DNA from: Chitinophagaceae bacterium
GTDB lineage: Bacteria > Bacteroidota > Bacteroidia > Chitinophagales > Chitinophagaceae
DNA: 64,000 nucleotides
Assembly (NCBI GenBank): GCA_947446645.1
Contig: CANFHA010000003.1
Span: 62,001 to 126,000 of the forward strand
Direction of reading: 5' to 3'
The stretch's first letter is position 1. The number at the start of each line of letters is the position of its first letter. The translations under genes and the position numbers were made by a program. Below are positions 51,981-61,290 of the stretch, in pieces. A model generated the notes under the pieces. The model ran no database searches and was not told the DNA's origin. It saw only the letters and a list, made by a program, of their open reading frames with translations.

Positions 51981-52019
51981 TCCTGTTTCATCAATTACTT
52001 AATTCTTAAAACGATTAGC

Positions 52020-53327
52020 ATGCTTTTAAACAGGCTTGCAAAAAGTATCGGCATAGTCTGCTGTATCTGCTTTTTGCAATTGAATATTATTTACGCTCAG
52101 GACCAGTCTTCGTCCGTCCCGGACACCATCCGGCTTGACTTCCGGCAGGCAGAAAAAATGTTTCTGGATAATAACCTGCAGTTGCTCGCCGAGCACTACA
52201 ATATACAGTCGAGCCAGGCGCTTGTGGAGCAAGCAAGAAAATGGGACAATCCTATTTTAAATACCGACCAGAACATTTACTCAGGTAATAAGTTTTTCCA
52301 GCATGGCAAAGATGCTGCAGGCAACCCGCAGGGCGAGGTCTTTGCCCAGGTTCAGCAGCTCATTAAAACCGCTGGCAAACGTGGCAAGCAAATGGACCTG
52401 GCCAGAACCAATGTGGCGTTGGCTGAATGGCAATTTAAAAGTGTATTGCGCAATCTGCGGGCAACCCTGTACAAGGACTATTATACAATTGCACAACTGG
52501 AGGGCAATGCGCAGCTCTACAAAGAGAGTATGCTTCAGCTTGCCCGGCTCATGAATGCACAGGAACAGGAACTACAGACCGGCAACATAGCCAGGAAAGA
52601 ATACCTGAGGGTGCAGGCATTGATAGTGAGTCTGCAACAAGACATGACCGACAATGCCAGGGATATAAACGATGCGGAAAGTGAGATAAAAACCATGCTG
52701 CAGGTGACGGGCAATAAGTTTATACAACCCGTAGTCGCTGACTCCGAAGGTGCCGAAGCACCACAGGTGACTATTATGCAACTGGTAGACTCGGCCAAAC
52801 AATATAATACCGACTACCGGCAGGAAGTGTATCAGCTGCAATACAACCAGCAAAACTATCGCCTCCAGAAAGCGCTAGCTGCGCCCGATGTGACCGTAGG
52901 CCCTGAATTTGACCAGAATGCAAACTACGCGCCTAATTATGTAGGGCTCAGCATTTCTCTTCCGTTGCCACTTTGGGACAGGAACCAGGGAAACATTAAG
53001 TCGACAAAATTCCAGGTGAAACAGGAAGAGGCAATGTTGCAGATGGCAGATCAAAAGTTGCAGAACGATGTTATGAATGCCTACCAGAAATTGCTCTATG
53101 CGATACAACTAAGCTCAAAGACCAATTCAAGGTTTTACAAGGAGTACTACCAGCTGCAAAAAAATATTGTAGAGAGCTACAACAACAGGCAGATAAGCAT
53201 GATAGAGTTTCTGGAGTACTATAAAGACTACCAGGACGTAAGGGAAAGACAACTGCAACAGATACTGAATCTCCGCCTCGCCAAAGAAGAGGTAAACGAC
53301 CTCGTAGGGGTAGATCTGATACAGTAG
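52020..53327 (+). CDS. TolC-family outer membrane efflux channel
   Basis: 435 aa. Signal peptide to about residue 26 (ends I-I-Y-A-Q). Two repeated helical halves typical of outer membrane efflux proteins: A-L-V-E-Q-A-R-K-W-D-N-P-I-L with following L-I-K-T-A-G-K-R-G-K-Q, and the second half with F-K-E-Y-Y-Q-L-Q-K. It supplies the outer membrane exit for the adaptor and RND pumps downstream, like CusC/CzcC. Confidence 0.88.
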   Translation: MLLNRLAKSIGIVCCICFLQLNIIYAQDQSSSVPDTIRLDFRQAEKMFLDNNLQLLAEHYNIQSSQALVEQARKWDNPILNTDQNIYSGNKFFQHGKDAAGNPQGEVFAQVQQLIKTAGKRGKQMDLARTNVALAEWQFKSVLRNLRATLYKDYYTIAQLEGNAQLYKESMLQLARLMNAQEQELQTGNIARKEYLRVQALIVSLQQDMTDNARDINDAESEIKTMLQVTGNKFIQPVVADSEGAEAPQVTIMQLVDSAKQYNTDYRQEVYQLQYNQQNYRLQKALAAPDVTVGPEFDQNANYAPNYVGLSISLPLPLWDRNQGNIKSTKFQVKQEEAMLQMADQKLQNDVMNAYQKLLYAIQLSSKTNSRFYKEYYQLQKNIVESYNNRQISMIEFLEYYKDYQDVRERQLQQILNLRLAKEEVNDLVGVDLIQ

Positions 53328-53369
53328 CAAATAATTAAAAATAAAAGGTAACAATCAAAATATTCTGTA

Positions 53370-54470
53370 ATGAAAGGAAAACAATCAATATTAATAGCGC
53401 TTTTGGGTATCCTGTTTTTTGCTTCGTGCGAGCATAAGGAGCCCATAGTTGAAGTGAATAAAAAGTTCGTCTTGAGCGATACGATGCGCAAGCTGATACA
53501 ACTTGATACGGTACAGGATTGCAACATTGCCGACCAATTGTCGCTGAGTGGAGTTGTAGCTTTTAACGATAATAAGGTGGTAAAAGTATTCCCACGCACA
53601 AGCGGGCAGGTAATTGAAGCTAAGGTGTCCCTGGGCGACAAAGTAACCAAGGGGCAGGTGCTGGCAGTGATACATAGTGCAGACGTGGCAGGAAATTACA
53701 ATGATCTTGCCAGTGCCAATGCAGATGTGTCTATCGCTAAGCGCCAGATGGATAATGTAGCCTCCCTTTACAAAAGTGGTATCAGCAGCGAGAAAGAGTA
53801 TAATGAGGCAAAACAAAATTATGATAAGGCCATTGCTGCCCGTAACAAAGTGCAATCTGTGATCAGTATCAATGGTGGCGGCAAGGCAAACGAAGGTGGC
53901 CAGTATGTGGTTACCGCTCCAATTGATGGCTACATCGTCGAGAAAAAAGTATCGGCCGGCGCATTCATCAGGCCGGATATGGGCGACAACCTGTTCACGA
54001 TTTCTGATCTGAAGAATGTGTGGGTATACGCCAATGTGTATGAAGCTGATATATCTAAGATAAAGGAGGGCTATACTGTTAAGGTGCTGCCACTATCTTA
54101 CCCCGATAAAGTTTTCTCAGGCAAAGTTGACAGGATAAGCCAGGTGCTCGATCCTCAGAGCAAAGCTATGAAGGTGCGCATCAACATTGACAATGCCGAT
54201 ATGCTGCTAAAGCCGGATATGTTTACTAAAGTTGTTGTTAGTAACCAGGAAGGTGCCCGTGCGCTATGCCTGTCGTCGAGTGCTGTGGTACAGCAGGACG
54301 GTAAGAACTTTGTAGTGGTCTATGTGAATGACAGCGACATTAAAGTGGCACAGATAGACTTGCTCAAAACCGTGGACAATAAGACCTACATAAAAAGTGG
54401 TTTGTATGTAGGTGATAAGCTGGTGTCAAAAAACCAGATCCTGATATTCAATCAATTGACAACAGAGTAA
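53370..54470 (+). CDS. RND efflux membrane-fusion adaptor (CusB/CzcB-like)
   Basis: 366 aa lipoprotein, lipobox F-A-S-C at residues 17-20. Order: beta-barrel start (S-L-S-G-V-V-A-F-N-D-N-K), lipoyl half-motif (V-S-L-G-D-K-V-T-K-G-Q-V-L-A), hairpin of helices (about 110-160), second lipoyl half (V-T-A-P-I-D-G-Y-I-V-E), then L-F-T-I-S-D-L-K-N-V-W-V-Y-A. It links the inner membrane pump to the TolC-like channel. It lies 42 nt after the channel gene and is the only adaptor for two pumps. Confidence 0.9.
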   Translation: MKGKQSILIALLGILFFASCEHKEPIVEVNKKFVLSDTMRKLIQLDTVQDCNIADQLSLSGVVAFNDNKVVKVFPRTSGQVIEAKVSLGDKVTKGQVLAVIHSADVAGNYNDLASANADVSIAKRQMDNVASLYKSGISSEKEYNEAKQNYDKAIAARNKVQSVISINGGGKANEGGQYVVTAPIDGYIVEKKVSAGAFIRPDMGDNLFTISDLKNVWVYANVYEADISKIKEGYTVKVLPLSYPDKVFSGKVDRISQVLDPQSKAMKVRINIDNADMLLKPDMFTKVVVSNQEGARALCLSSSAVVQQDGKNFVVVYVNDSDIKVAQIDLLKTVDNKTYIKSGLYVGDKLVSKNQILIFNQLTTE

Positions 54471-54493
54471 TCTGATCTTACAGATGATTGTTA

Positions 54494-54516
54494 CCGGAAC
54501 ATTTTTATAGTTCCGG
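54494..54516 (+). promoter_or_regulatory. Hairpin between adaptor and pump genes
   Basis: CCGGAAC / GTTCCGG with a 9-nt loop, 24 nt after the adaptor stop, followed by GCTTTTAG. It may be a weak terminator or stability element adjusting pump level relative to adaptor. Confidence 0.4.
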
Positions 54517-54559
54517 AGATGCTTTTAGTTAACTAATCATATGGTGACCAACCTGTGCT

Positions 54560-54575
54560 GTATACACATGTATAC
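54560..54575. promoter_or_regulatory. GTATAC-N4-GTATAC palindrome before the first pump gene
   Basis: Palindrome in the 151-nt gap before the pump start; shares the GTATAY half-site with the 51961-51980 palindrome but with a shorter spacer. Confidence 0.3.
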
Positions 54576-54621
54576 TACAGGTACCCCCTTCTTTACACAC
54601 ACTAAACTAAATTCTGCTAAA

Positions 54622-57600
54622 ATGAATAAGCTCATAAGGCAAATAATATATTTCTCTTTACGTCACAGGTACCTGGTATTTTTTATGACGGCGGTATTGG
54701 CCGTTATCGGTTATCTGTGTTATCGCGAAACGCCAATAGAAACTTTCCCTGATGTAACTAACACACAGATCATCATCATTACCCAGTGGCCGGGAAGGAG
54801 TGCAGAAGAGGTTGAAAAATTTGTGACCATACCACTGGAAACAACACTTAATTCGGTACAGGGAAAGATCAATCTGCGATCTACTTCCTGCTTTGGTCTA
54901 TCTTATATTCGTCTCATTTTCGACGACAATATCGACGATGCATTTGCACGCCAGCAGGTATTTACACGCATAGGCAATGCCGATTTGCCGGAGGGTACGT
55001 CACCTGAGGTAGAGCCGCCATATGGCCCTACGGGTGAAATATACCGGTACACGCTGGAGAGCAAAACAATGAGTGTGCGCGAGCTGAACACTATACAGGA
55101 GTGGGTGCTGGACCGCCAATTTAAATCAGTTCCAGGCGTTGCAGACGTCAATACATTCAGCGGCGGTGAAAAGATATACGAGGTGCGGGTAAATCCAAAT
55201 GAGATTCTGCACTATGGCCTTACAGCACTGGACGTTTACAATGCGGTTGCCAAAAGCAACATCAATGTGGGTGGTGATGTGCTGGATGAGAACGGACAGG
55301 CTTTTATAGTAAGAGGTATTGGGCTACTCAATGACATCAACGAGATCAACAACATCATCGTAACAAAGATAAACGGTGTGCCCATACTCGTGCAGAACCT
55401 GGCAACCGTTGCTGAAACAGAGAAGCCAAGGCTTGGCAACGTAATGCATGATAAAGACGAGGATGTGGTAGAAGGCATTATTGTGATGCGAAAGGGAGAA
55501 AATGCAGAGCAGGTACTGAATGGTATACACGATAAGGTAAAAGAACTCAACGATAACATTCTCCCCAAAGGAGTTAAGATCGTGCCTTTTTACGACCGCA
55601 GTAACCTGATGGAGTTTGCAACGCATACCGTGTTGCATAACCTGTTTGAAGGCATAATACTGGTAACATTGATCGTGCTTATTTTTATGGCCGACTGGCG
55701 CACTACCCTCATTGTGGGAATCATTGTGCCGCTCGCCTTGCTATTTGCATTCATGCTGATGCGTATGCGTGGCATGACGGCAAACCTGCTCTCGATGGGG
55801 GCAGTGGATTTCGGTATTATCATAGATGGTGCCGTTGTGATGGTGGAGGGCATCTTCGTGGCGCTTGACCACAGGGCCAGGGAGGTGGGCATGGAAAAGT
55901 TCAACAAGCTTGCAAAACTCGGCTTGTTCAAAAATGTTGGTACAGAAATGGGTAAAGCCATTTTCTTCTCTAAGATCATCATCCTCACCTGCCTTATACC
56001 CATATTTGCATTTAAGAAAGTGGAAGGCAAAATGTTCTCACCACTTGCGTTCACGCTTGGTTTTGCGTTGTTGGGCGCGCTTATATATACACTTACACTC
56101 GTGCCCGCGCTTTCAAGTATTCTGCTCCGTAAAAATGTAAGGGAGAAGCACAATCCGGTAGTGGGTTTCTTTGAGAAATATATTATGAAAGCCTTCCGAT
56201 GGGTGTATAGCCGGCAGCGCCTTAGTCTTATTATCGCGGTATCGGTAATGGTGGTCACCTTTTTTTCGGCAAGGTTCCTCGGCTCTGAGTTCCTGCCTGA
56301 GCTGGACGAAGGCGCACTCTGGGTAAAAGGCCAGTTGCCCATGAGCGCATCGCTTGATGAAAGCAATAGGATAGGGAAAGAAATGATGACCATTATATCT
56401 AAATATCCGGAGGTAAAGCATACGCTGACCCAGGTAGGCAGAACTGTGGATGGAACAGACCCCAAAGGATTTTTTAATATAGAAATAGCCGTAGACCTGA
56501 AACCTAAAGATGAATGGCCTAAAGGGGTGACCACTGAAAGCCTGATAGAGGATATGGATAAACAATTGAGCAAGCTGCCTGGCATATTGTTCAACTACTC
56601 CCAACCCATACGCGACAATGTAGAGGAAGCTGTAGCTGGTGTGCCGGCATCACTGGCCGTAAAAATAAGCGGCAAGGATTTCAAAACGCTGGATACGTTG
56701 GCAAATGACGTGATGGCGCAGCTGCGGCAGGTAAAGGGTATAGAGGATCTTGGTGTATTACGAAACCTGGGCCAGCCTGAATTCAGGATAGAACTGGATC
56801 AAAAGAAAATGGCAACCTATGGTGTGAGTATTGCAGATGCCAATGCGGTAATTGAAATGGCTGTTGGCGGGAAAGCAGCAACGCAGTTGTATGAGGGTGA
56901 GCGTAAATTTGACATCCGGGTAAGGTATAGTAAGGAATTCAGGAACTCGAGAGAGAAGATAGAGAACTTAATGATACCAACACAGGATAATACCCGGGTA
57001 CCGCTTAAGGAAATTTCAGACATAAGGGTGCTTACAGGACCATCCTTTGTGTATCGCGATAATAATGCGCGCTACATACCGGTCAAGTTCTCTATACGTG
57101 GGCGTGACCTTGGCAGCACTGTAGCCGAAGCACAAAAGCGGGTGAGCGCAAATGTGAAGTTGCCCCACGGCTATAGCATGACCTGGAACGGAGAATTCGA
57201 GAATGCGCAACGTGCGTCTAAAACTTTATCCCAGGTAGTGCCGCTATGCCTCATTGCTATATTTCTGCTGCTATTTATTACCTACGGCAATGTGAAAGAC
57301 GCAGTACTTACCATTATGAATGTGCCATTTGCACTTATAGGCGGCATATTGGCGCTGCACATTACCCGCATGAATTTCAGCATCAGTGCAGGCATAGGCT
57401 TTATTGCACTATTTGGTGTTTGCATACAAAACGGTGTAATACTTATTAGCGTGTTCCGCAAAAATCTTGAGGAGAAAATGCCTATTCACGAAGCTATAGC
57501 GCTAGGTGTGCAATCCCGCATCAGGCCGGTAGTAATGACCGCACTTATGGCCGCTATAGGTCTCCTGCCTGCCGCCATCAGCACAGGTATAGGCTCTGAA

Positions 57601-57756
57601 ACACAAAAGCCGCTTGCCATCGTGGTGATAGGAGGATTGATAACGTCAACCGTTCTCACACTACTTATTTTGCCGGTAATATATTCCATCTCCTACAATC
57701 TCGTACATAAGCGGGAGAACAGGAAATTGCTAAAGAGAATGGGTGCCGTAAGTTAA
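54622..57756 (+). CDS. Heavy-metal RND efflux pump (CzcA/CusA family), copy 1
   Basis: 1044 aa from the ATG at 54622; the longer frame from 54541 adds a non-family leader. Twelve membrane helices with two large periplasmic loops. The fourth helix carries D-F-G-I-I-I-D-G-A-V-V-M-V-E-G, with the two Asp and the Glu of the proton relay seen in CzcA. By eye, positions of the Cu(I)-binding methionines of CusA are not Met here (E-G-A-L-W-V-K-G, N-V-E-E-A-V-A-G), pointing to divalent metals. Works with the upstream adaptor and channel. A terminator follows. Confidence 0.93.
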   Translation: MNKLIRQIIYFSLRHRYLVFFMTAVLAVIGYLCYRETPIETFPDVTNTQIIIITQWPGRSAEEVEKFVTIPLETTLNSVQGKINLRSTSCFGLSYIRLIFDDNIDDAFARQQVFTRIGNADLPEGTSPEVEPPYGPTGEIYRYTLESKTMSVRELNTIQEWVLDRQFKSVPGVADVNTFSGGEKIYEVRVNPNEILHYGLTALDVYNAVAKSNINVGGDVLDENGQAFIVRGIGLLNDINEINNIIVTKINGVPILVQNLATVAETEKPRLGNVMHDKDEDVVEGIIVMRKGENAEQVLNGIHDKVKELNDNILPKGVKIVPFYDRSNLMEFATHTVLHNLFEGIILVTLIVLIFMADWRTTLIVGIIVPLALLFAFMLMRMRGMTANLLSMGAVDFGIIIDGAVVMVEGIFVALDHRAREVGMEKFNKLAKLGLFKNVGTEMGKAIFFSKIIILTCLIPIFAFKKVEGKMFSPLAFTLGFALLGALIYTLTLVPALSSILLRKNVREKHNPVVGFFEKYIMKAFRWVYSRQRLSLIIAVSVMVVTFFSARFLGSEFLPELDEGALWVKGQLPMSASLDESNRIGKEMMTIISKYPEVKHTLTQVGRTVDGTDPKGFFNIEIAVDLKPKDEWPKGVTTESLIEDMDKQLSKLPGILFNYSQPIRDNVEEAVAGVPASLAVKISGKDFKTLDTLANDVMAQLRQVKGIEDLGVLRNLGQPEFRIELDQKKMATYGVSIADANAVIEMAVGGKAATQLYEGERKFDIRVRYSKEFRNSREKIENLMIPTQDNTRVPLKEISDIRVLTGPSFVYRDNNARYIPVKFSIRGRDLGSTVAEAQKRVSANVKLPHGYSMTWNGEFENAQRASKTLSQVVPLCLIAIFLLLFITYGNVKDAVLTIMNVPFALIGGILALHITRMNFSISAGIGFIALFGVCIQNGVILISVFRKNLEEKMPIHEAIALGVQSRIRPVVMTALMAAIGLLPAAISTGIGSETQKPLAIVVIGGLITSTVLTLLILPVIYSISYNLVHKRENRKLLKRMGAVS

Positions 57757-57776
57757 AGCTTACTTGCTCTTTTGTG

Positions 57777-57809
57777 AAAATGCCTGCTTCTCTTGAAGCG
57801 GGCATTTTT
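57777..57809 (+). terminator. Intrinsic terminator between the two pump genes
   Basis: AAAATGCCTGCTTC / GAAGCGGGCATTTT with one G-T pair, loop TCTT, then T. Lies 21 nt after the first pump's stop, so the second pump needs its own promoter or read-through. Confidence 0.85.
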
Positions 57810-57859
57810 CCTGTTCATTTATAGACTAAATTGTGGGCTATATCTTCTCTGGCAGGCTT

Positions 57860-57898
57860 CTGTAAAATAATTGTTACAGTCTATTAAATTATTTTACA
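57860..57898. promoter_or_regulatory. Nested inverted repeats before the second pump gene
   Basis: A perfect 12-bp inverted repeat TGTAAAATAATT (57861-57872) and AATTATTTTACA (57887-57898) with a 14-nt spacer. The left arm can instead pair CTGTAA (57860-57865) with TTACAG (57874-57879), so two mutually exclusive folds are possible. Candidate operator or RNA switch controlling the second pump. Confidence 0.45.
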
Positions 57899-57916
57899 AA
57901 TTGCCGAAAGGAGATT

Positions 57917-57944
57917 GTCATGATAGGTTCCGCCGAATCATGAC
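57917..57944. repeat. Palindromic dispersed repeat, copy 2
   Basis: GTCATGAT / ATCATGAC around a 12-nt loop, same layout as 1215-1242. The arms differ at one position on each side so that pairing is kept. Confidence 0.55.
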
Positions 57945-58007
57945 TAGCGGAATTCAATACTGACCGTGAAGGACGCATTTTTTGGTCTCAATCTTAATTA
58001 GTTACTT

Positions 58008-61000
58008 ATGAACAAACTTATAAAGGGCATCATCTACTTCTCCTTACGCCACCGCTACCTGGTCTTTTTTCTTACCGCGGTGCTTGCTGTAATAGGATTT
58101 GTAAGCTATAAGAATACGCCAATTGAGACATTCCCGGATGTAACTAATACCCAGATCATTATAATAGCCCAGTGGCCGGGCCGTAGCGCCGAGGAGGTTG
58201 AAAAATTTGTTTCCATACCAATGGAGACGGCGCTTAACTCAGTACAGAGCAAGACCAGTCTGCGTTCTACGTCATCATTCGGTCTTAGCTACATACGCAT
58301 CATATTTGACGACAATGTAGACGACGCATTTGCACGCCAGCAAGTGCTGAGCAGGCTGGGAGGCGCCGATCTCCCCGATGGTGTAAAGCCGGAAGTGGAG
58401 CCACCCTATGGCCCAACTGGTGAGATATACCGCTACACTTTGCATAGCAAAACCAATAACATCAGGGAACTCACAGCTATACAAGACTGGGTGCTGGACA
58501 GGCAATTTAAGTCAGTGCCGGGGGTGGCAGATGTAAACAGCTTTGGCGGGCAGGAAAAGGCCTATGAAATTAGTGTGGACCCCAACTTGTTGTTGAAGTA
58601 CGGATTGACCTCATTAGATGTATATACCGCCGTCTCAAAAAGCAATATTAATGTTGGAGGTGATGTGCTGGAAAGAAACGGGCAGGCCTTTGTGGTTAGG
58701 GGTATAGGTATACTGAATAACATTAGCGAGGTTGAAAATATAATTATTACCAAGATTAATAATGTACCCATCCTTGTAAAGCAGGTGGGTGAAGTAAAGG
58801 AATCAGGTAAACCAAGGCTAGGGTGGGTGAGTCGCGATAAGGAAGATGATGTGATAGAAGGAATAATAGTGATGCGGAAAGGAGAAAACCCCGCCGAAGT
58901 GCTCAAGAGGATACAGGACAAAGTAAAGGATCTTAACGAAAATATACTGCCCAAGGGTGTAAGTATAAGGACCTTTTATGACCGCACCAATCTCATGTAC
59001 TATGCAACGCATACCGTGATGCATAATCTTATTGAGGGAATAATATTAGTAACCCTGATCGTGCTCATATTTATGGCCGACTGGCGTACCACGCTTACAG
59101 TGGGTATTATAGTGCCGCTGGCGCTGCTGTTTGCCTTTATGCTGATGCGCTTGAAGGGCATGTCGGCAAACCTGCTGAGTATGGGGGCAGTGGATTTCGG
59201 GATCATTATAGATGGCGCGGTAGTGATGGTGGAGGGCATCTTCGTAGCCCTGGACCACAAGGCAAAAGATGTAGGTATGGAGAAATTTAATAAGCTCGCA
59301 AAACTAGGTCTGTTCAAGAATGTGGGAGCTGAAATGGGCAAGGCTATTTTCTTTTCAAAGGTCATCATCCTCACCTGCCTCATTCCCATCTTTGCATTTC
59401 AGAAGGTAGAAGGCAAGATGTTCTCTCCATTGGCCTATACACTTGGTTTCGCATTGCTTGGCGCGCTCTTATACACACTTACACTTGTGCCTGCATTGTC
59501 CAGCATACTGCTGCGCAAAAATGTTCGGGAAAAACACAACCCGGTAGTAGGCTTTTTTGAGAAGTACATTATGATGGGTTTCCGCTGGGTTTATAACCAC
59601 CAGAAGGCTAGTCTTATTACCGCGGTAGGGATAATGGCGCTTACTTTCTTTTCCACGCGCTTCCTGGGTACAGAATTTCTGCCAGAGCTAAATGAAGGAG
59701 CTTTGTGGGTGGAAGCGGAATTGCCTATGAGCATAAGCCTGCCAGAGGCAAAGATCACAAGCGACAAGATGATTCAGATTCTTAGCCGTTTCCCTGAAGT
59801 AAGGCAAACACTATCGCAGATTGGGCGAACGAATGATGGCACTGACCCCAAAGGATTCTTTAACGTGCAGATACAGGTGGATCTGAGATCAAAAGACGAA
59901 TGGCCCAAGGGGCTCACCGATGATATGCTGATTGATAGCATGGACCGCCAGTTGAAGAAAATACCTGGTTGTACGCTTAACTATTCGCAGCCTATACGAG
60001 ACAACGTAGAGGAAGCTGTGGCCGGAGTTAACGCATCGCTTGCTGTGAAGATTTTCGGGCCTGATTTTAAGGTACTGGATTCCCTGGCAGACGTAGTAAA
60101 AGGGGTGCTCAAAAGTATTAACGGGGTAGACGACCTCGGTGTACTGCGTAACCTGGGGCAACCGGAATTCAGGATAGAACTGGACCAGGAAAAAATGGCA
60201 ATGTATGGAGTGAATATTGCGGACGCGAATTCCGTAATTGAAATGGCGCTGGGCGGCAAAGCTGCCACCGAGCTATATGAGGGTGAGCGAAAGTTTGACG
60301 TAAGGATCAGGTATACAGAAGACGCTCGTAACTCCCAGGAAAAAATAGAGCAGCTGCGGGTGCCTACCCAGGATGGCACGCGGATACCCATTAGCGAGAT
60401 CGCTACTATTCGCACGCTTACCGGCCCGGCTTTCATTTTCCGCGATAATAACACGCGCCATATAGCCGTGAAATTCTCAAACCGTGGGCGCGATTTGGGC
60501 AGCACCATAGCAGATGCTCAAAAGAAAATGAATCAAATTCTGAAACTTCCGAAAGGATATAGTGTGACATGGAACGGAGAATTTGAGAACCAGGTGAGAG
60601 CGTCAAATACACTGGCCAATGTGGTTCCCCTATGTCTGCTGGCTATCTTCCTCATTCTTTTTATTACTTATGGCAATGTAAAAGATTCAGTGCTGACTAT
60701 TTTGAACGTACCCTTCGCGTTGATAGGTGGTATTCTTGCATTACACATTACCCGAATGAATTTCAGCATTAGCGCAGGCATCGGGTTCATTGCCCTGTTT
60801 GGTGTGTGTATTCAGAATGGAGTGATACTTATAAGTGTGTTCCGTAAGAACCTGGATATGAAATTAGCCATTAACGAGGCTATAGAACAAGGTGTGCATT
60901 CGCGTATAAGACCCGTGGTCATGACAGCTCTTATGGCGGCAATAGGGCTTTTGCCGGCGGCCATGAGTACCGGCATTGGTTCTGAAACGCAGAAACCATT

Positions 61001-61160
61001 GGCTATAGTGGTAATCGGAGGGCTCATCACCTCTACTATACTTACCCTACTTATTCTGCCAGTCATCTATTCGATCTCCTACAACCTGGTACATAAACGC
61101 GAGAACAGAAAGCTGCTGCGTAAAATGGGGGTACTTAGGACTCCGGACAAGGAAGGTTAG
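58008..61160 (+). CDS. Heavy-metal RND efflux pump (CzcA/CusA family), copy 2
   Basis: 1050 aa, clearly a paralogue of the upstream pump along its whole length, with the same D-F-G-I-I-I-D-G-A-V-V-M-V-E-G relay. Differences cluster in the periplasmic substrate region (E-G-A-L-W-V-E-A-E-L-P versus E-G-A-L-W-V-K-G-Q-L-P; V-N-A-S-L-A-V-K-I-F-G versus V-P-A-S-L-A-V-K-I-S-G). This suggests duplication followed by a change in metal preference. No adaptor or channel gene accompanies it, so it probably shares those of copy 1. Confidence 0.93.
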   Translation: MNKLIKGIIYFSLRHRYLVFFLTAVLAVIGFVSYKNTPIETFPDVTNTQIIIIAQWPGRSAEEVEKFVSIPMETALNSVQSKTSLRSTSSFGLSYIRIIFDDNVDDAFARQQVLSRLGGADLPDGVKPEVEPPYGPTGEIYRYTLHSKTNNIRELTAIQDWVLDRQFKSVPGVADVNSFGGQEKAYEISVDPNLLLKYGLTSLDVYTAVSKSNINVGGDVLERNGQAFVVRGIGILNNISEVENIIITKINNVPILVKQVGEVKESGKPRLGWVSRDKEDDVIEGIIVMRKGENPAEVLKRIQDKVKDLNENILPKGVSIRTFYDRTNLMYYATHTVMHNLIEGIILVTLIVLIFMADWRTTLTVGIIVPLALLFAFMLMRLKGMSANLLSMGAVDFGIIIDGAVVMVEGIFVALDHKAKDVGMEKFNKLAKLGLFKNVGAEMGKAIFFSKVIILTCLIPIFAFQKVEGKMFSPLAYTLGFALLGALLYTLTLVPALSSILLRKNVREKHNPVVGFFEKYIMMGFRWVYNHQKASLITAVGIMALTFFSTRFLGTEFLPELNEGALWVEAELPMSISLPEAKITSDKMIQILSRFPEVRQTLSQIGRTNDGTDPKGFFNVQIQVDLRSKDEWPKGLTDDMLIDSMDRQLKKIPGCTLNYSQPIRDNVEEAVAGVNASLAVKIFGPDFKVLDSLADVVKGVLKSINGVDDLGVLRNLGQPEFRIELDQEKMAMYGVNIADANSVIEMALGGKAATELYEGERKFDVRIRYTEDARNSQEKIEQLRVPTQDGTRIPISEIATIRTLTGPAFIFRDNNTRHIAVKFSNRGRDLGSTIADAQKKMNQILKLPKGYSVTWNGEFENQVRASNTLANVVPLCLLAIFLILFITYGNVKDSVLTILNVPFALIGGILALHITRMNFSISAGIGFIALFGVCIQNGVILISVFRKNLDMKLAINEAIEQGVHSRIRPVVMTALMAAIGLLPAAMSTGIGSETQKPLAIVVIGGLITSTILTLLILPVIYSISYNLVHKRENRKLLRKMGVLRTPDKEG

Positions 61161-61208
61161 CATGAGGCTAAGCGGTACAAAGTCTGCTGTAAACGGGTGA
61201 CATAAAAG

Positions 61209-61247
61209 AAAGAGAGCGAAGAAACAGTATCGTTTCTCCGCTCTCTT
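61209..61247. terminator. Bidirectional terminator between pump copy 2 and the PspA unit
   Basis: AAAGAGAGCGAAGAAAC / GTTTCTCCGCTCTCTT, about 16 bp with one mismatch and a 6-nt loop. T-rich on the minus strand. Lies between two convergent transcripts. Confidence 0.75.
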
Positions 61248-61290
61248 GTATGCTGAAAATTTGTTTGCAGCAAAGCCGTAGAACCAGCAA

